This document shows positions 32,566 through 41,142 of a stretch of DNA of 41,395 bases, one piece after another. Each line of letters starts with the position of its first letter. The first letter of the stretch is position 1. Location of the stretch: NCBI RefSeq assembly GCF_030462585.1, contig NZ_JASMRU010000016.1, positions 1-41,395 of the forward strand, in the 5' to 3' direction. The notes beneath the pieces are model-generated. The model was not told the origin of the DNA, did no database searches, and worked only from the letters and a program-made list of their open reading frames with translations. The DNA comes from Pseudomonas sp. CAN1. GTDB lineage: Bacteria > Pseudomonadota > Gammaproteobacteria > Pseudomonadales > Pseudomonadaceae. The translations under genes were made by a program, and so were the position numbers.

Positions 32566-33507
32566 TCAGCTGCGGGGTTGCACGCGGACCCAGAAGCGCG
32601 TGCGGGTTTCGATGCGTACCGGCAGCGCCTGGCTGATGGCGGCCAGTGCCCGGTCGCTGTCATCCAGCGGGAAGGCGCCGGAGACGCGCAGGCCGGCGAC
32701 TTCCGGGGCGCACTGGATGAAGCCCGACCGGTAGCGCTGCAGTTCTTCCAGGGCGCGTTGCAGCGGCCAGTCGTCGATCACCAGCCGACCGTTGCGCCAG
32801 TCGGCCTGCTGCGGGCTGGAGGGCCGCGGGTCGGGCAGGGGGCTGGCACCGAAATCGAGGCGGCTGCCGGCCTGCACGATGAGTTCGGCGCGCTCCGGTG
32901 CGTTGCGCACGGCGACGGCGTGCTCGAAGACGTCGAGCTGGGTGTGGTCGTCGAACTGGCGCACACTGAAGCGCGTGCCCAGCGCACGCATCTCGCCCTG
33001 GGCGCTGCGCACCTTGAGTGGGCGCGGGTCCTTGGCGGTCTGCAGCCAGATTTCCCCGGCGCGCAGGATGATCAGGCGCTGGTTGGCGTCGTAGCGGATG
33101 TCCACGGCGCTGGCGGTGTTCAGGGCGATCTGCGTGCCGTCGTCGAGTGTCAGATTGCGGCGCTCGCCGGTGCGCGTGCGCAGGTCAGCCATCCACACCG
33201 GCATCTGCCGGTAGCCGGACCATGCCAGGCCGGCGCTGCCGATGCCCAGCAGCAGGCCCTTGAGTACGCTGCGGCGATCCAGGCGCGGCTCGCCTGCCAG
33301 CAATGTGTGTCGCGCCAGCGGCCCGGACAGCCCGGCCAGTTCCGCCTGGAAGTTCTGCAGGCGCTGCCAGGCCCACTGGTGCAGGGCGTCCTGCTGGTGC
33401 CAGGCCTGCCACTGGCCCTGGGTGGCCGCGCAGCCCGGAGCAGCGCCGAGGCGTGCGTGCCATTGAGCGGCGTCGCGCAGGGCCAGGCGCTGCTTGGCAG
33501 CGCTCAT
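32566..33507 (-). CDS. FecR-family anti-sigma/signal-transducing membrane protein (1)
   Basis: A 313-residue FecR protein. The N-terminal cytoplasmic part (1-75, ALRDAAQWHARL, WQAWHQQDALHQWAWQRLQ) would hold the sigma factor. A single membrane segment near 79-97 (RRSVLKGLLLGIGSAGLAW) carries a twin-arginine-like start. The periplasmic FecR domain has LTLDDGTQIALNTASAVDIRYD, LRAGEIWLQT and ALGTRFSVRQ, followed by an STN-like C-terminal region (LQRALEELQRYRSGFI). It relays siderophore binding from the receptor to FecI. The start overlaps the sigma gene stop by 4 bp. Confidence 0.88.
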   Translation of the reverse strand: MSAAKQRLALRDAAQWHARLGAAPGCAATQGQWQAWHQQDALHQWAWQRLQNFQAELAGLSGPLARHTLLAGEPRLDRRSVLKGLLLGIGSAGLAWSGYRQMPVWMADLRTRTGERRNLTLDDGTQIALNTASAVDIRYDANQRLIILRAGEIWLQTAKDPRPLKVRSAQGEMRALGTRFSVRQFDDHTQLDVFEHAVAVRNAPERAELIVQAGSRLDFGASPLPDPRPSSPQQADWRNGRLVIDDWPLQRALEELQRYRSGFIQCAPEVAGLRVSGAFPLDDSDRALAAISQALPVRIETRTRFWVRVQPRS

Positions 33508-34028
33508 GCTTCGGCATCCAGGGCGAACAACAGGCATTGCTCGGTGGCCTTGGCCATGTACTTGGTGACCGAACTGACCGACACGCCGAGGCGCCTGGCG
33601 ATCTCCGCGTACCCCAGCCCGTCGAGCTGGGCCAGGAGGAACGCCTGGCGCACCTTGTGGCCGAGGCCGTCGAGCATGGCGTCGAGTTGCAGGAGGGTTT
33701 CCAGCACCAGCAGTTGCTGTTCGGGCGAGCAGGCCTGCAGTTCCGGTTCCCGCGCCAGGGCTTCCAGATAGGCCTGTTCCAGGCTGCGCCGGCGCAGGTG
33801 GTCGATCATCACCCGTTTGGCCACGGTGGCGAGGAAGTGGCGGGGTTCGCGCAGTGGGTGGGCGACGGTGCCGGTGAGCAGGCGCAGGAAGGTGTCGTGG
33901 GTGATGTCCGCGGCCTTGTCGCGGTCGGCCAGGCGCTTGCGCAGCCAGCCGGTGAGCCAGCCGCTGTGGGCGCGGTAGAGGCTGTCCAGCTGCTGGTGCT
34001 GTAGCGAGGGCGGCAGAACTGCGGACAC
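33504..34028 (-). CDS. FecI-family ECF sigma factor (1)
   Basis: A 174-residue iron-type ECF sigma factor: region 2 (LYRAHSGWLTGWLRKRLADRDKAADITHDTFLRLL, RHFLATVAKRVMIDHLRRRSLEQAYLEAL) and region 4 (LDGLGYAEIARRLGVSVSSVTKYMAKA). It directs transcription of the downstream TonB receptor once released by FecR. The start is a GTG at 34028 with AGGGAG 7 bp upstream. A Fur-like box at 34051-34070 suggests iron repression. Confidence 0.9.
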   Translation of the reverse strand: MSAVLPPSLQHQQLDSLYRAHSGWLTGWLRKRLADRDKAADITHDTFLRLLTGTVAHPLREPRHFLATVAKRVMIDHLRRRSLEQAYLEALAREPELQACSPEQQLLVLETLLQLDAMLDGLGHKVRQAFLLAQLDGLGYAEIARRLGVSVSSVTKYMAKATEQCLLFALDAEA

Positions 34029-34050
34029 CGCGAACTCCCTTTCTAGTGCG

Positions 34051-34070
34051 GATAAGAATTAATCGCAATT
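34051..34070 (-). promoter_or_regulatory. Fur-like box before fecI 1
   Basis: GATAAGAATTAATCGCAATT, AT-rich with GATAA/AAT half-sites, 23 bp before the GTG start. The same order GATAA...AATC...CGCA-TTGTAG is seen before the second fecI (38356-38383). Confidence 0.5.
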
Positions 34071-34170
34071 GTAGGGAGGGCATCGGGATTTGGGAATAGG
34101 GCGAAGGGATTGATCAGCCGGGTGCCGTGGACTGGGGGAACACGAACCCCCAGTCGGGCACCGGCTGTGG

Positions 34171-36732
34171 TCAGTCGAACACGCCGCGCAGGGTGAGGGT
34201 GAAGTTGCGCGGCTCGCCGTAGTAGTTGCCGTACTCCGAGGTGCCGACGCTGGCGTAGTAGCGGCGGTCGAACAGGTTGTTGCCGTTGGCGGCCAGCGTC
34301 CAGTGCTGGTCGACCTTGTACTCGACCAGGGCGTCGTAGACCACATAGCCGGACTGGCTGAAGTCGTAGGCGCGGCTGTCGATGGTGTTGCCATTGGCAT
34401 CGAAGCGATAGGCGGTGCCGCTGACGTAGGTCGGGCTCTGGGTGGTCACGCCGGCACCGACACGCCACGCGGCGAAATCGCCCGGCAGGGTGTAGGCGGT
34501 CCAGAGCTTGAACAGGTGCTTGGGCGTGACGGTGCTGTAGAGGGTTTCCTCGGTGTCGTTGCGCACCTGGTTGTAGGTGTAGCCGGCGAGCACTTCCCAG
34601 CCCGGCGCGATCTCGCCGGTGGCTTCCAGGTCGATGCCCTTGCTGGTGATCTTGTCCTGGGCGACGAAGCAGCACGAGCCGCTGTAGCTGAACGGCGGGT
34701 TGGGGTAGTTCGGGTCGGTGGCGGCCTGGTGCTCACGCTGGGTGTAGAACAGCGCGGCGCTGAGGTTCAGCTTGCCGTCCAGCAGCTCGCCCTTGATGCC
34801 GGTCTCGTAGGTCTTGCCGGTCATGGGTTCGATGGAGCTGGGAGCGTCCTCGGGGCCTTTGAATTTCTGCGCCTGGGGCTTGAACACTTCCGAGTAGCTG
34901 ACGTAGGTCGACCAGTTGTCATCCAGCGCGTAGATCAGGCCGCCGAAGGGCACCAGGGTGGTCGGCTCGCGGTCCGCCACCTTGTCCTGCAGTACCCAGG
35001 GGCCGCTGCCGTCGCTGTTGCGCATGCTGTAGGCCTGCTCGAACTTGTAGCGCTGGGCGCGGGCGCCGACCACCAGCTTGAGCGGGTCGCTCAGCTGCAG
35101 GCGCAGGGTCGAATAGACGCCGTACTGCTCGCGGGTGTTGGGCGAATAGTCGCGGAACAGGTTGTGGTTCGAGTCATTGCTCGGCAGCGGTGTCGACGAC
35201 GGGTCCCAGAGGTCGATCAGGCCGCCCTTGTCGATCATGCCCTGGGCGGAACTCCAGCGGCTGGTGACCTTCTGGTAGTCGGCGCCCAGCAGCAGCTCGT
35301 GCTGGCGGCCGAAGGCATCGAAGTGGCCGGACAGGTTGACGTCGAACACCGATTGCTCGCTCCAGCTCTCGATGTAGCTGCCCCACCAGTAGGGGCCGGT
35401 GTTGGTGGTTTCGTCCACCGAGCCGTAGGGGATCACCCCTTCGGTGGTCGAGCCGTTATAGGACCAGGTGTAGGAGCTGTTGAGCTTCCAGTTGTCGTCG
35501 AGGTAGTGGTCGACCTTGGCGAACCATTCGCGGGTGTAGCTATCGGCCCAGGCGCTGTTGCTGGTGTACCAGCTGTGCCGTGGCAGGTGCACGTCGCCGC
35601 CGGTGCTGTAGCGCGGCAGGCCGTCGCCGGTGCCGTTTTCCTTGACCTTGTCGTAGCTGCCGCCGACGGTCAGTAGGGTGGCGTCGCTGATGTCCGCTTC
35701 GAGGGTGCCGAACAGGTAGGGACGCTCGGTGCTGCGGTTGTCCATGAAGTACTGGCGGTCGGTGTAGGCCGCCACCATGCGCCCGCGCAGCCGGCCGTCG
35801 AAGGCCAGCGGGCCGGTCAGGTCGACTTCGCTGCGGTAGTTGTCCCAGGAGCCGGCCGAGGTTTCCAGCTTGAGCTGGTAGTGGTCCAGAGGGCGCTTGC
35901 GCACCAGGTTGACGATGCCGCCGGGGTCGCCGGTGCCGCCGAGCAGGCCGCTGGCGCCGCGCAGGACTTCGACGTGGTCGTAGCCGGCCATGTCGTACTG
36001 GCGGTTGCTGTAGAAGGTGCCGATGCCGCTGCCGATGTCCATCGGAGCCGCGCCGTCGATCTGCAGGTTGTCGATGGGGAAGCCGCGGGAATAGTACTGC
36101 TGCGAGTTGTAGCTGCCATTGCGCACGGTGATGCCGGGCGTGCTCTTCATGGTCTCGGGCAGGGTCGTCAGGTTGCGGTCCTGAATCATCTTGCGGGTGA
36201 CGACCGACACGCTCTGCGGGGTTTCCTTCAGGCTCACCGGGGTCTTGGAGCCGACGCTGACCAGCCCGGTGGTGTAGGAGTCGGAGTTCTCCGTCACCTC
36301 GCCCATGCCCTGGCCCATGATCACGGTTTCGCTCATCTCCAGGGCATTCTGCGCAGCAGGGTTCAGCGGTTGCAGCGTAAAGCTGCCGGCCTGCCGCTGC
36401 GAGGCCTGCAGGCCGCTGCCGTCGAGCAGCAGCATCAGCGCCGTGCCGGCGGCGAAGCGCCCGCGCACGCCTGGCGATTGCCGGCCGTGGGCTGCGCCGG
36501 GCTCGTAGGACACGGTGACGCCTGCGGTATCGGAGAACGCCGCGATGGCGTCTTCCAGCGGGCCGGCGGGGATGTCGAAGGCGTATTCGGCCTGGACGCT
36601 CTGTGCCCAGCTCGGCGCGGCGACCAGCGCAGCCACCGGCGCGGTGAGCAGGGCGCCGCTCAGGGCGCCACTCAGAGAGAGGTAAATGGGGTGGAACCGG
36701 GATCGACGGAATTGCGGGTGGTTGCCTGACAT
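34171..36732 (-). CDS. TonB-dependent siderophore receptor with STN signalling domain (2)
   Basis: An 853-residue receptor: signal peptide probably cleaved after residue 43 (APSWA), STN domain about 48-123 (FDIPAGPLEDAIAAFSDTAGVTVSYEP), plug (LKETPQSVSVVTRKMI, PGITVRNGSYNSQQYYSRGF, VEVLRGASGLLGGTGDPGGIVNLVRKRP) and a barrel ending LTLRGVFD; the terminal residue is Asp after Phe, slightly unusual for barrel insertion. A CC pair (SGSCCFVAQ) lies in a probable extracellular loop. The start MSGNHPQ at 36732 is preferred, with GGAGAAGAG upstream; an ATG at 36750 would add six residues and has no ribosome site. It follows fecI2-fecR2. About half the plug motifs match receptor 1, but loops differ, so a different siderophore is likely. 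Confidence 0.9.
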   Translation of the reverse strand: MSGNHPQFRRSRFHPIYLSLSGALSGALLTAPVAALVAAPSWAQSVQAEYAFDIPAGPLEDAIAAFSDTAGVTVSYEPGAAHGRQSPGVRGRFAAGTALMLLLDGSGLQASQRQAGSFTLQPLNPAAQNALEMSETVIMGQGMGEVTENSDSYTTGLVSVGSKTPVSLKETPQSVSVVTRKMIQDRNLTTLPETMKSTPGITVRNGSYNSQQYYSRGFPIDNLQIDGAAPMDIGSGIGTFYSNRQYDMAGYDHVEVLRGASGLLGGTGDPGGIVNLVRKRPLDHYQLKLETSAGSWDNYRSEVDLTGPLAFDGRLRGRMVAAYTDRQYFMDNRSTERPYLFGTLEADISDATLLTVGGSYDKVKENGTGDGLPRYSTGGDVHLPRHSWYTSNSAWADSYTREWFAKVDHYLDDNWKLNSSYTWSYNGSTTEGVIPYGSVDETTNTGPYWWGSYIESWSEQSVFDVNLSGHFDAFGRQHELLLGADYQKVTSRWSSAQGMIDKGGLIDLWDPSSTPLPSNDSNHNLFRDYSPNTREQYGVYSTLRLQLSDPLKLVVGARAQRYKFEQAYSMRNSDGSGPWVLQDKVADREPTTLVPFGGLIYALDDNWSTYVSYSEVFKPQAQKFKGPEDAPSSIEPMTGKTYETGIKGELLDGKLNLSAALFYTQREHQAATDPNYPNPPFSYSGSCCFVAQDKITSKGIDLEATGEIAPGWEVLAGYTYNQVRNDTEETLYSTVTPKHLFKLWTAYTLPGDFAAWRVGAGVTTQSPTYVSGTAYRFDANGNTIDSRAYDFSQSGYVVYDALVEYKVDQHWTLAANGNNLFDRRYYASVGTSEYGNYYGEPRNFTLTLRGVFD

Positions 36733-36883
36733 GACTGCGCTCTTCTCCATTGGCAGATTGCGGCGTCTCTGCGCCTCTACTGTCCTTGTCGAGCGAGAAT
36801 CAGAATCACCAACACCTCGCGGAATTATTTTTTCTCCCGGGGATTTCGCTTTCGGTCACGCCGCTCTGATCGGTGGCGGCGGA

Positions 36884-37825
36884 TCAGCGTCTTTCCACCC
36901 GTGCCCACCAGCGCGTCAGGCGCCGCGTACGCACTGGCAGCGTGCCGCTGAGGTTGTCCAGCACGGTATCGATCTCGTGCAGCTGGAAGGCCCCGGAGAT
37001 GCGCAACGCGCCGGCATCGGCGGCGCAGCCCAGATAGCCGGGGTGGTAGCGCGACAGCTCGGCGATGAAGTCCTCCAGCCGCCAGTCGTCGACCAGCAGC
37101 TGCCCGCGCGCCCAGGCGTCCGCCCCGCGCGGCAGTGGTCCGGGCTGGCTTAGGGTTGCTGCGCTGAAGTTCAGCTGTTGCCCGGCCTCGACCCGTGTGA
37201 CCCGCTGGTGGGCGTCGCGCGGGCGAACCTCCACCGCATGCTGCAGCACGCCGACTCGCGCCCCGTTGTCGTCGCTGCGAACCAGGAAGCGCGTGCCGAG
37301 GGCGCGCACGCTGCCGTACGGCGTATGCACGACGAAGGGGCGGGAAAGGCTGTCCGGCGCGGTCTGGATCAGCACTTCACCTTCGCGCAGATCGAGCCGT
37401 CGCAGGGCGCTGTCGTACTTCAGGTCGACGGCGGTGCGGGTATTCAGGGTCAGGCGGCTGCCATCGGGCAGCTCGACGTCGCGGGTTTCTCCGGTGCTGG
37501 TGCGGTAGTCGGCCAGGGCGTCGCGCGTTGGGCCGTAGCGAGTGCCGAGCAGCGTCGCGCCGCCGGCAGCGAGCAGCACGGAAAGCACCTTGAGCGCCGC
37601 GCGGCGCTTGATGCGCGAATTCTGCAGGGTCGGTCGGGCGATGTCCGCTGTGACCCGGCCGAGTTTCGCCTGCAGGCGTTCCACCCGCGCCCAGGCCTGG
37701 GCGTGCCGCGGGTCGCTGGCCAGCCAGTGGCTGTGGGCTTCGCGGGCGGCCTCGCCCTGCTCGGCGAGGGTGACGTACCAGTGGGCGGCGGCTTCGAGGG
37801 TCTTCAGGTCGAGGGCGGAGGACAT
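36884..37825 (-). CDS. FecR-family anti-sigma/signal-transducing membrane protein (2)
   Basis: A 313-residue FecR protein, same length as the first. N-terminal sigma-binding part (AAAHWYVTLAEQGEAAREAHSHWLASDPRHAQAWARVERLQ), a membrane segment about 74-94 starting with a twin arginine (KRRAALKVLSVLLAAGGATLLG), periplasmic FecR domain (VELPDGSRLTLNTRTAVDLKYD, LREGEVLIQT, ALGTRFLVR) and a C-terminal STN-like region (LEDFIAELSRYHPGYL). Starts 4 bp after the fecI2 stop and is followed by the receptor, 151 bp further on. Confidence 0.88.
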   Translation of the reverse strand: MSSALDLKTLEAAAHWYVTLAEQGEAAREAHSHWLASDPRHAQAWARVERLQAKLGRVTADIARPTLQNSRIKRRAALKVLSVLLAAGGATLLGTRYGPTRDALADYRTSTGETRDVELPDGSRLTLNTRTAVDLKYDSALRRLDLREGEVLIQTAPDSLSRPFVVHTPYGSVRALGTRFLVRSDDNGARVGVLQHAVEVRPRDAHQRVTRVEAGQQLNFSAATLSQPGPLPRGADAWARGQLLVDDWRLEDFIAELSRYHPGYLGCAADAGALRISGAFQLHEIDTVLDNLSGTLPVRTRRLTRWWARVERR

Positions 37826-37829
37826 CGGT

Positions 37830-38333
37830 TCAGTCGTCCAGCAGCACGAGGCAGTGGGTCATTGCCCGGACGAAATGCTTGCGCACCGAGTTGGCGGAGA
37901 GGCTCAGGCGCTTGCCGATCTCGACGAAGCTCAGGCCGTCGAGCTGGGCCATGAGGAAGATTTCCCGAGTGCGCGCGGCCATGCCGTCGAGCAGGGCGTC
38001 GATCTCCATCAGCGTCTGCAGGATGATGCAGCGGGTCTGCGGGGAAATTTCCAGCGGCTCGGGCAGGGCCGCGAGGGTTTCCAGGTAGGCCTGTTCCAGG
38101 GTCCGCCGGCGGTAGTGGTCGACCACCAGGCTGCGCGCCACCGTGGTCAGGTAGGCGCGCGGCTGGCGCAGCTCCAGCTGCTTGCGCTGGGTGATGAGGC
38201 GGATGAAGGTGTCCTGCGCCAGGTCCGCCGCCTGTTCGCGGCAGCCGAGCTTGCGCCGCAGCCACTGCTGCAGCCAGCCGTGATGGTCACTGTAGAGTTG
38301 GTGCAGGGCCTGCTGGCTGATGGCGTCGGTCAT
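37830..38333 (-). CDS. FecI-family ECF sigma factor (2)
   Basis: A 167-residue ECF sigma factor: region 2 (LYSDHHGWLQQWLRRKLGCREQAADLAQDTFIRLI, RAYLTTVARSLVVDHYRRRTLEQAYLETL) and region 4 (LDGLSFVEIGKRLSLSANSVRKHFVRAMTHCLVLL). Partner of FecR2 and receptor 2. The ATG at 38333 fits the family start; a longer frame to 38567 has no sigma likeness. A good Fur-like box lies 22 bp upstream. Confidence 0.9.
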   Translation of the reverse strand: MTDAISQQALHQLYSDHHGWLQQWLRRKLGCREQAADLAQDTFIRLITQRKQLELRQPRAYLTTVARSLVVDHYRRRTLEQAYLETLAALPEPLEISPQTRCIILQTLMEIDALLDGMAARTREIFLMAQLDGLSFVEIGKRLSLSANSVRKHFVRAMTHCLVLLDD

Positions 38334-38355
38334 GGAAGGCGCGGAGTGCTGATGT

Positions 38356-38373
38356 GATAAATGATAATCTATC
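38356..38373 (-). promoter_or_regulatory. Fur-like box before fecI 2
   Basis: GATAAATGATAATCTATC, close to the Fur consensus (GATAATGATAATCATTATC). Position fits iron repression of the fecI2-fecR2-receptor cassette. Confidence 0.6.
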
Positions 38374-38445
38374 GCATTTGTAGCCTGCCGCGCGACTGCT
38401 GTCTTCGATTCTCCCGCTGGCACGCCTGTGCCTGGGTTCATCGCC

Positions 38446-38856
38446 TCATGGCGTGGCCCGCAACCCGGCGATACCCGCCTTGGCCACCCGCGCATCCTGC
38501 TCCGCGCGCACGCCGGAGACGCCCACCGCGCCGACCACCTGGCCGTCCACCAGGATCGGCACGCCACCTTCCAGCGAGGTCAGCAGCGGGGCGCTGAGGA
38601 AGGCCGTGCGGCCGTCGTTGACCATGTTTTCGTAGTCGCGGGTTTCGCGGCGGCCGAGGGCGGCGCTGCGGGCCTTTTCCGTGGCGATATAGGCGCTGGC
38701 CTGGGCGCAGCCGTCCAGGCGCAGCAGCGCCAGCGGGTGGCCGCCGTCGTCGGCCACGGCAATGGTCACGGCCCAGCCCTGGCGCCGGGCTTCGTCGGTG
38801 GCGGCGGCGAGGATGCGCTTGACGTCGAGTTGGTCGAGTACGGCTTTGTGTTGCAT
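38446..38856 (-). CDS. GlcG/HbpS-family heme-binding-like protein
   Basis: A 136-residue protein of the GlcG/HbpS family: AVTIAVADDGGHPLALLRLDG (29-49), ATEKARSAALGRRE and the glycine-rich EGGVPILVDGQVVGAVGVSG (96-115). Members bind heme or corrinoids, or accompany glycolate and 1,2-propanediol pathways; many have no known role. There is no signal peptide. Placed between the iron cassettes and a DMT exporter, with no tight operon link to either. Confidence 0.8.
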   Translation of the reverse strand: MQHKAVLDQLDVKRILAAATDEARRQGWAVTIAVADDGGHPLALLRLDGCAQASAYIATEKARSAALGRRETRDYENMVNDGRTAFLSAPLLTSLEGGVPILVDGQVVGAVGVSGVRAEQDARVAKAGIAGLRATP

Positions 38857-38936
38857 GGAAGCTCTCTGTGGATGCGGCGCCGGGCGCCGCGGGTCTTGTG
38901 AAGCGGCGCGCGGCGCCGGACGGGAGTACAGGGGAA

Positions 38937-39836
38937 TCAGACCACCGAGCCTTCCGGCGGCTGCTCCAGCACCGCTACCACCACGGCACTGCCGACGATC
39001 AGCAGGATGCCGACCAGCGACAGCAGGCTCAGCACTTCGCCCCAGATCACGTAGCCGAACAGGCTCGCCCAGATGATGCTGGTGTAGGTGTAAGGCGCCA
39101 GTGTGGCGGCGTGGGCGCGGCGCACGGCGATGGTGAACAGCAGCTGGCCGAAGGTGGCGAGCAGGCCGAGGGCGAGCATCAGGCCGAGGTCCGGCAGGCT
39201 CGGTGTGCTCCAGGAAAACGGCAGCGTGGCGCCGGTGACCAGGGTGCCGACCACGGTGAAATACAGCACCGTGGTGGTGGAGTCGTCGCTGGCGCGGATG
39301 CGCCGAATCTGGATCATCGACAGCGCGCCGAAGAAGGCGCTGGCCACCAGCAGCGCCGGGCCGAGCAGGCTGGCGTCGGCGTTGTCCGGCTTGACCACCA
39401 TCAGCACGCCGAGGAAGCCGAGCACCGCCGCCAGAGCATTGCGCGGCAGCAGGCGTTCACCCAGCAACAGCGGCGCCAGCACGATCACCAGCAGCGCCTC
39501 GGAGTAGGCGATGGAGATGGCCTCGCTCAGCGCCATGTACGGCAGGCCGGCGAAGAACAGCGCCGAGGAGCCGAGCAACGTCACTGCACGGATGCTCTGC
39601 CCGCGCACGTCGAGCTGCCGCCAGCGCTGCGCCAGCGGTCGCCCGCGCAGGCAGAGGAGGAAGGCCGGCAGCACGCCGAAGGCCATGCGGAAGAAGGTCA
39701 CCTCGTTGGCCGGGTACTTCAGTGCTACCACCTTGGCCAGGGCATCCACCACGGCGAAGCAGAACATCGACAACAGCATCAGGCCGACGCTGCGCAAGAC
39801 ATGGCTGCGGGGGACGGCGAGGGTCAGCTGGGGCAT
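38937..39836 (-). CDS. EamA/DMT-superfamily transporter
   Basis: A 299-residue membrane protein with about ten hydrophobic segments arranged as two EamA repeats (SVGLMLLSMFCFAVVDALAK ... VLGFLGVLMVVKPDN; GPALLVASAFFGALSMIQIRR ... LLSLVGILLIVGSAVVVAVL). Such carriers export or import small metabolites, often amino acids; the substrate cannot be told. The ATG has AAGGAG 8 bp upstream. It follows the DadA-like gene by 37 bp in the same direction, so it may belong to amino-acid handling. Confidence 0.85.
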   Translation of the reverse strand: MPQLTLAVPRSHVLRSVGLMLLSMFCFAVVDALAKVVALKYPANEVTFFRMAFGVLPAFLLCLRGRPLAQRWRQLDVRGQSIRAVTLLGSSALFFAGLPYMALSEAISIAYSEALLVIVLAPLLLGERLLPRNALAAVLGFLGVLMVVKPDNADASLLGPALLVASAFFGALSMIQIRRIRASDDSTTTVLYFTVVGTLVTGATLPFSWSTPSLPDLGLMLALGLLATFGQLLFTIAVRRAHAATLAPYTYTSIIWASLFGYVIWGEVLSLLSLVGILLIVGSAVVVAVLEQPPEGSVV

Positions 39837-39873
39837 GTCGTGTTCTCCTTCTGTTGGGGTGAAAGCCGGTACT

Positions 39874-41142
39874 TCAGAGCGAGCCGAAGCGACGGGCGAG
39901 GAAGGGTGTCACCGGTACGCTGGTGACCTGGTCGCTGGCCTGCTCGGCGAGCAGCTGGCCGGTGATCGCGCCAAGGGTCAGGCCGATGTGGCCGTGGCCG
40001 AAGTTGTAGAAGACCTGTGGCAGCCGCCGTGACGGGCCGAGCACCGGCATGCTGTCCGGTACCGAGGAGCGGAAGCCCATCCACTGCGATACCGGCTCGT
40101 GTTGCAGGCGCAGGAAGCGCCGCGCGCCACGGGTCAGATAGCGGTAGCGCGCCGGGCTCGGCAGCGCGTCCAGCCCGGCGAATTCCACCGTGCCGGCGAT
40201 GCGCAGGCCCTGGGCCATGGGCGTCATGTAGAAGCCACCGGCGCCCCAGCAGACCGGGCGGTTGAGCACTTGCCCGGCATGGCCGAAGAGCACGTGGTAG
40301 CCGCGCTCGGTGTCCTGCGGCACGGCATCGCCGAGCTGCTCCACCAGGGTGCGCGACCAGGCGCCGGTGCACAGCGCCACGCGGTCGGCGGCCAAGCGCT
40401 CGCCGGTCGCCAGTTGTGCGAGCACCGCATCGCGCCCCGAGCCGGCCGGCTCGATGCCCAGCAGCTCGCCACGGCGGAATTCGCCGCCCATGGCGAGGAA
40501 GCGCTCGAACAGGCGCAGGCTCAGCGCGTAAGGGTCGAGCGTGCGGCTCACCCCCGGCAGCTCCACTGCGCAGCTGGCGCGGGCGTTGAGTGCCGGTTCC
40601 AGTTCGCGCAGCTCGGGGCCTTCGACGAGGCGGATCGGCACCTCGAAGCGCCGGTGGTAATCCACCATGGCCTCGGCGTCGCCGCGCTCGTGGCTTTCGA
40701 AGATGTACAGCGAACCGTCGTGGCGGATCAGGTCGTTGGCGCCGGCGTCGTCGAACAGCTTCTGCCAGGCGCCCATGCACGGGCGCAGCAGGGTGTTGAG
40801 GTCGTGGCCGATGGCTTCCACCCGCTCGCGCCGCGAGGCCGCGAGGAACTGCAGCAGCCAGGGTGCGATGCGCGGCAGGTAGGCCGGGCGGATCGCCAGC
40901 GGGCTGTCCGGGCGCAGCAGCATGCCCGGCGCCTTGCGCCAGATGCCGGGGGTCGCCACCGGCTCCACCGAGTAGGTAGCGAAGGTGCAGGCATTGCCGA
41001 AGGAGGTGGCCAGGCCCGGCGGGTTGCGGTCCAGCAGGGTCACGCGCAGGCCAGCGCGCTGCAGTTGCAGCGCGCTGGCCAGGCCGACCACGCCGGCGCC
41101 GACCATCAGGGCGTGGCGGCGCGTGTCGTGGGCGTGGGTCAT
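39874..41142 (-). CDS. DadA-like FAD-dependent D-amino-acid/amine dehydrogenase
   Basis: A 422-residue DAO-family flavoprotein. The FAD-binding motif GAGVVGLASALQLQRAG is at about residues 16-32, followed by LLDRNPPGLATSFGNACTF, the usual DadA block. The C-terminal FYNFGHGHIGLTLGAITGQLLAE closes the FAD site. It would oxidise an amino acid or amine to the oxo acid, passing electrons to the respiratory chain. The ATG at 41142 overlaps the stop of the PotF-like gene by 4 bp (ATGA), so it is coupled to polyamine or amino-acid uptake; an ATG at 41166 is possible but lacks that coupling. Confidence 0.85.
   Translation of the reverse strand: MTHAHDTRRHALMVGAGVVGLASALQLQRAGLRVTLLDRNPPGLATSFGNACTFATYSVEPVATPGIWRKAPGMLLRPDSPLAIRPAYLPRIAPWLLQFLAASRRERVEAIGHDLNTLLRPCMGAWQKLFDDAGANDLIRHDGSLYIFESHERGDAEAMVDYHRRFEVPIRLVEGPELRELEPALNARASCAVELPGVSRTLDPYALSLRLFERFLAMGGEFRRGELLGIEPAGSGRDAVLAQLATGERLAADRVALCTGAWSRTLVEQLGDAVPQDTERGYHVLFGHAGQVLNRPVCWGAGGFYMTPMAQGLRIAGTVEFAGLDALPSPARYRYLTRGARRFLRLQHEPVSQWMGFRSSVPDSMPVLGPSRRLPQVFYNFGHGHIGLTLGAITGQLLAEQASDQVTSVPVTPFLARRFGSL

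Noticed and set aside
32566-34083. A single leftward 505-codon protein
   Set aside because: This is FecR read in frame with a shadow of the sigma gene; the true FecR starts at 33507 and FecI lies in another frame.
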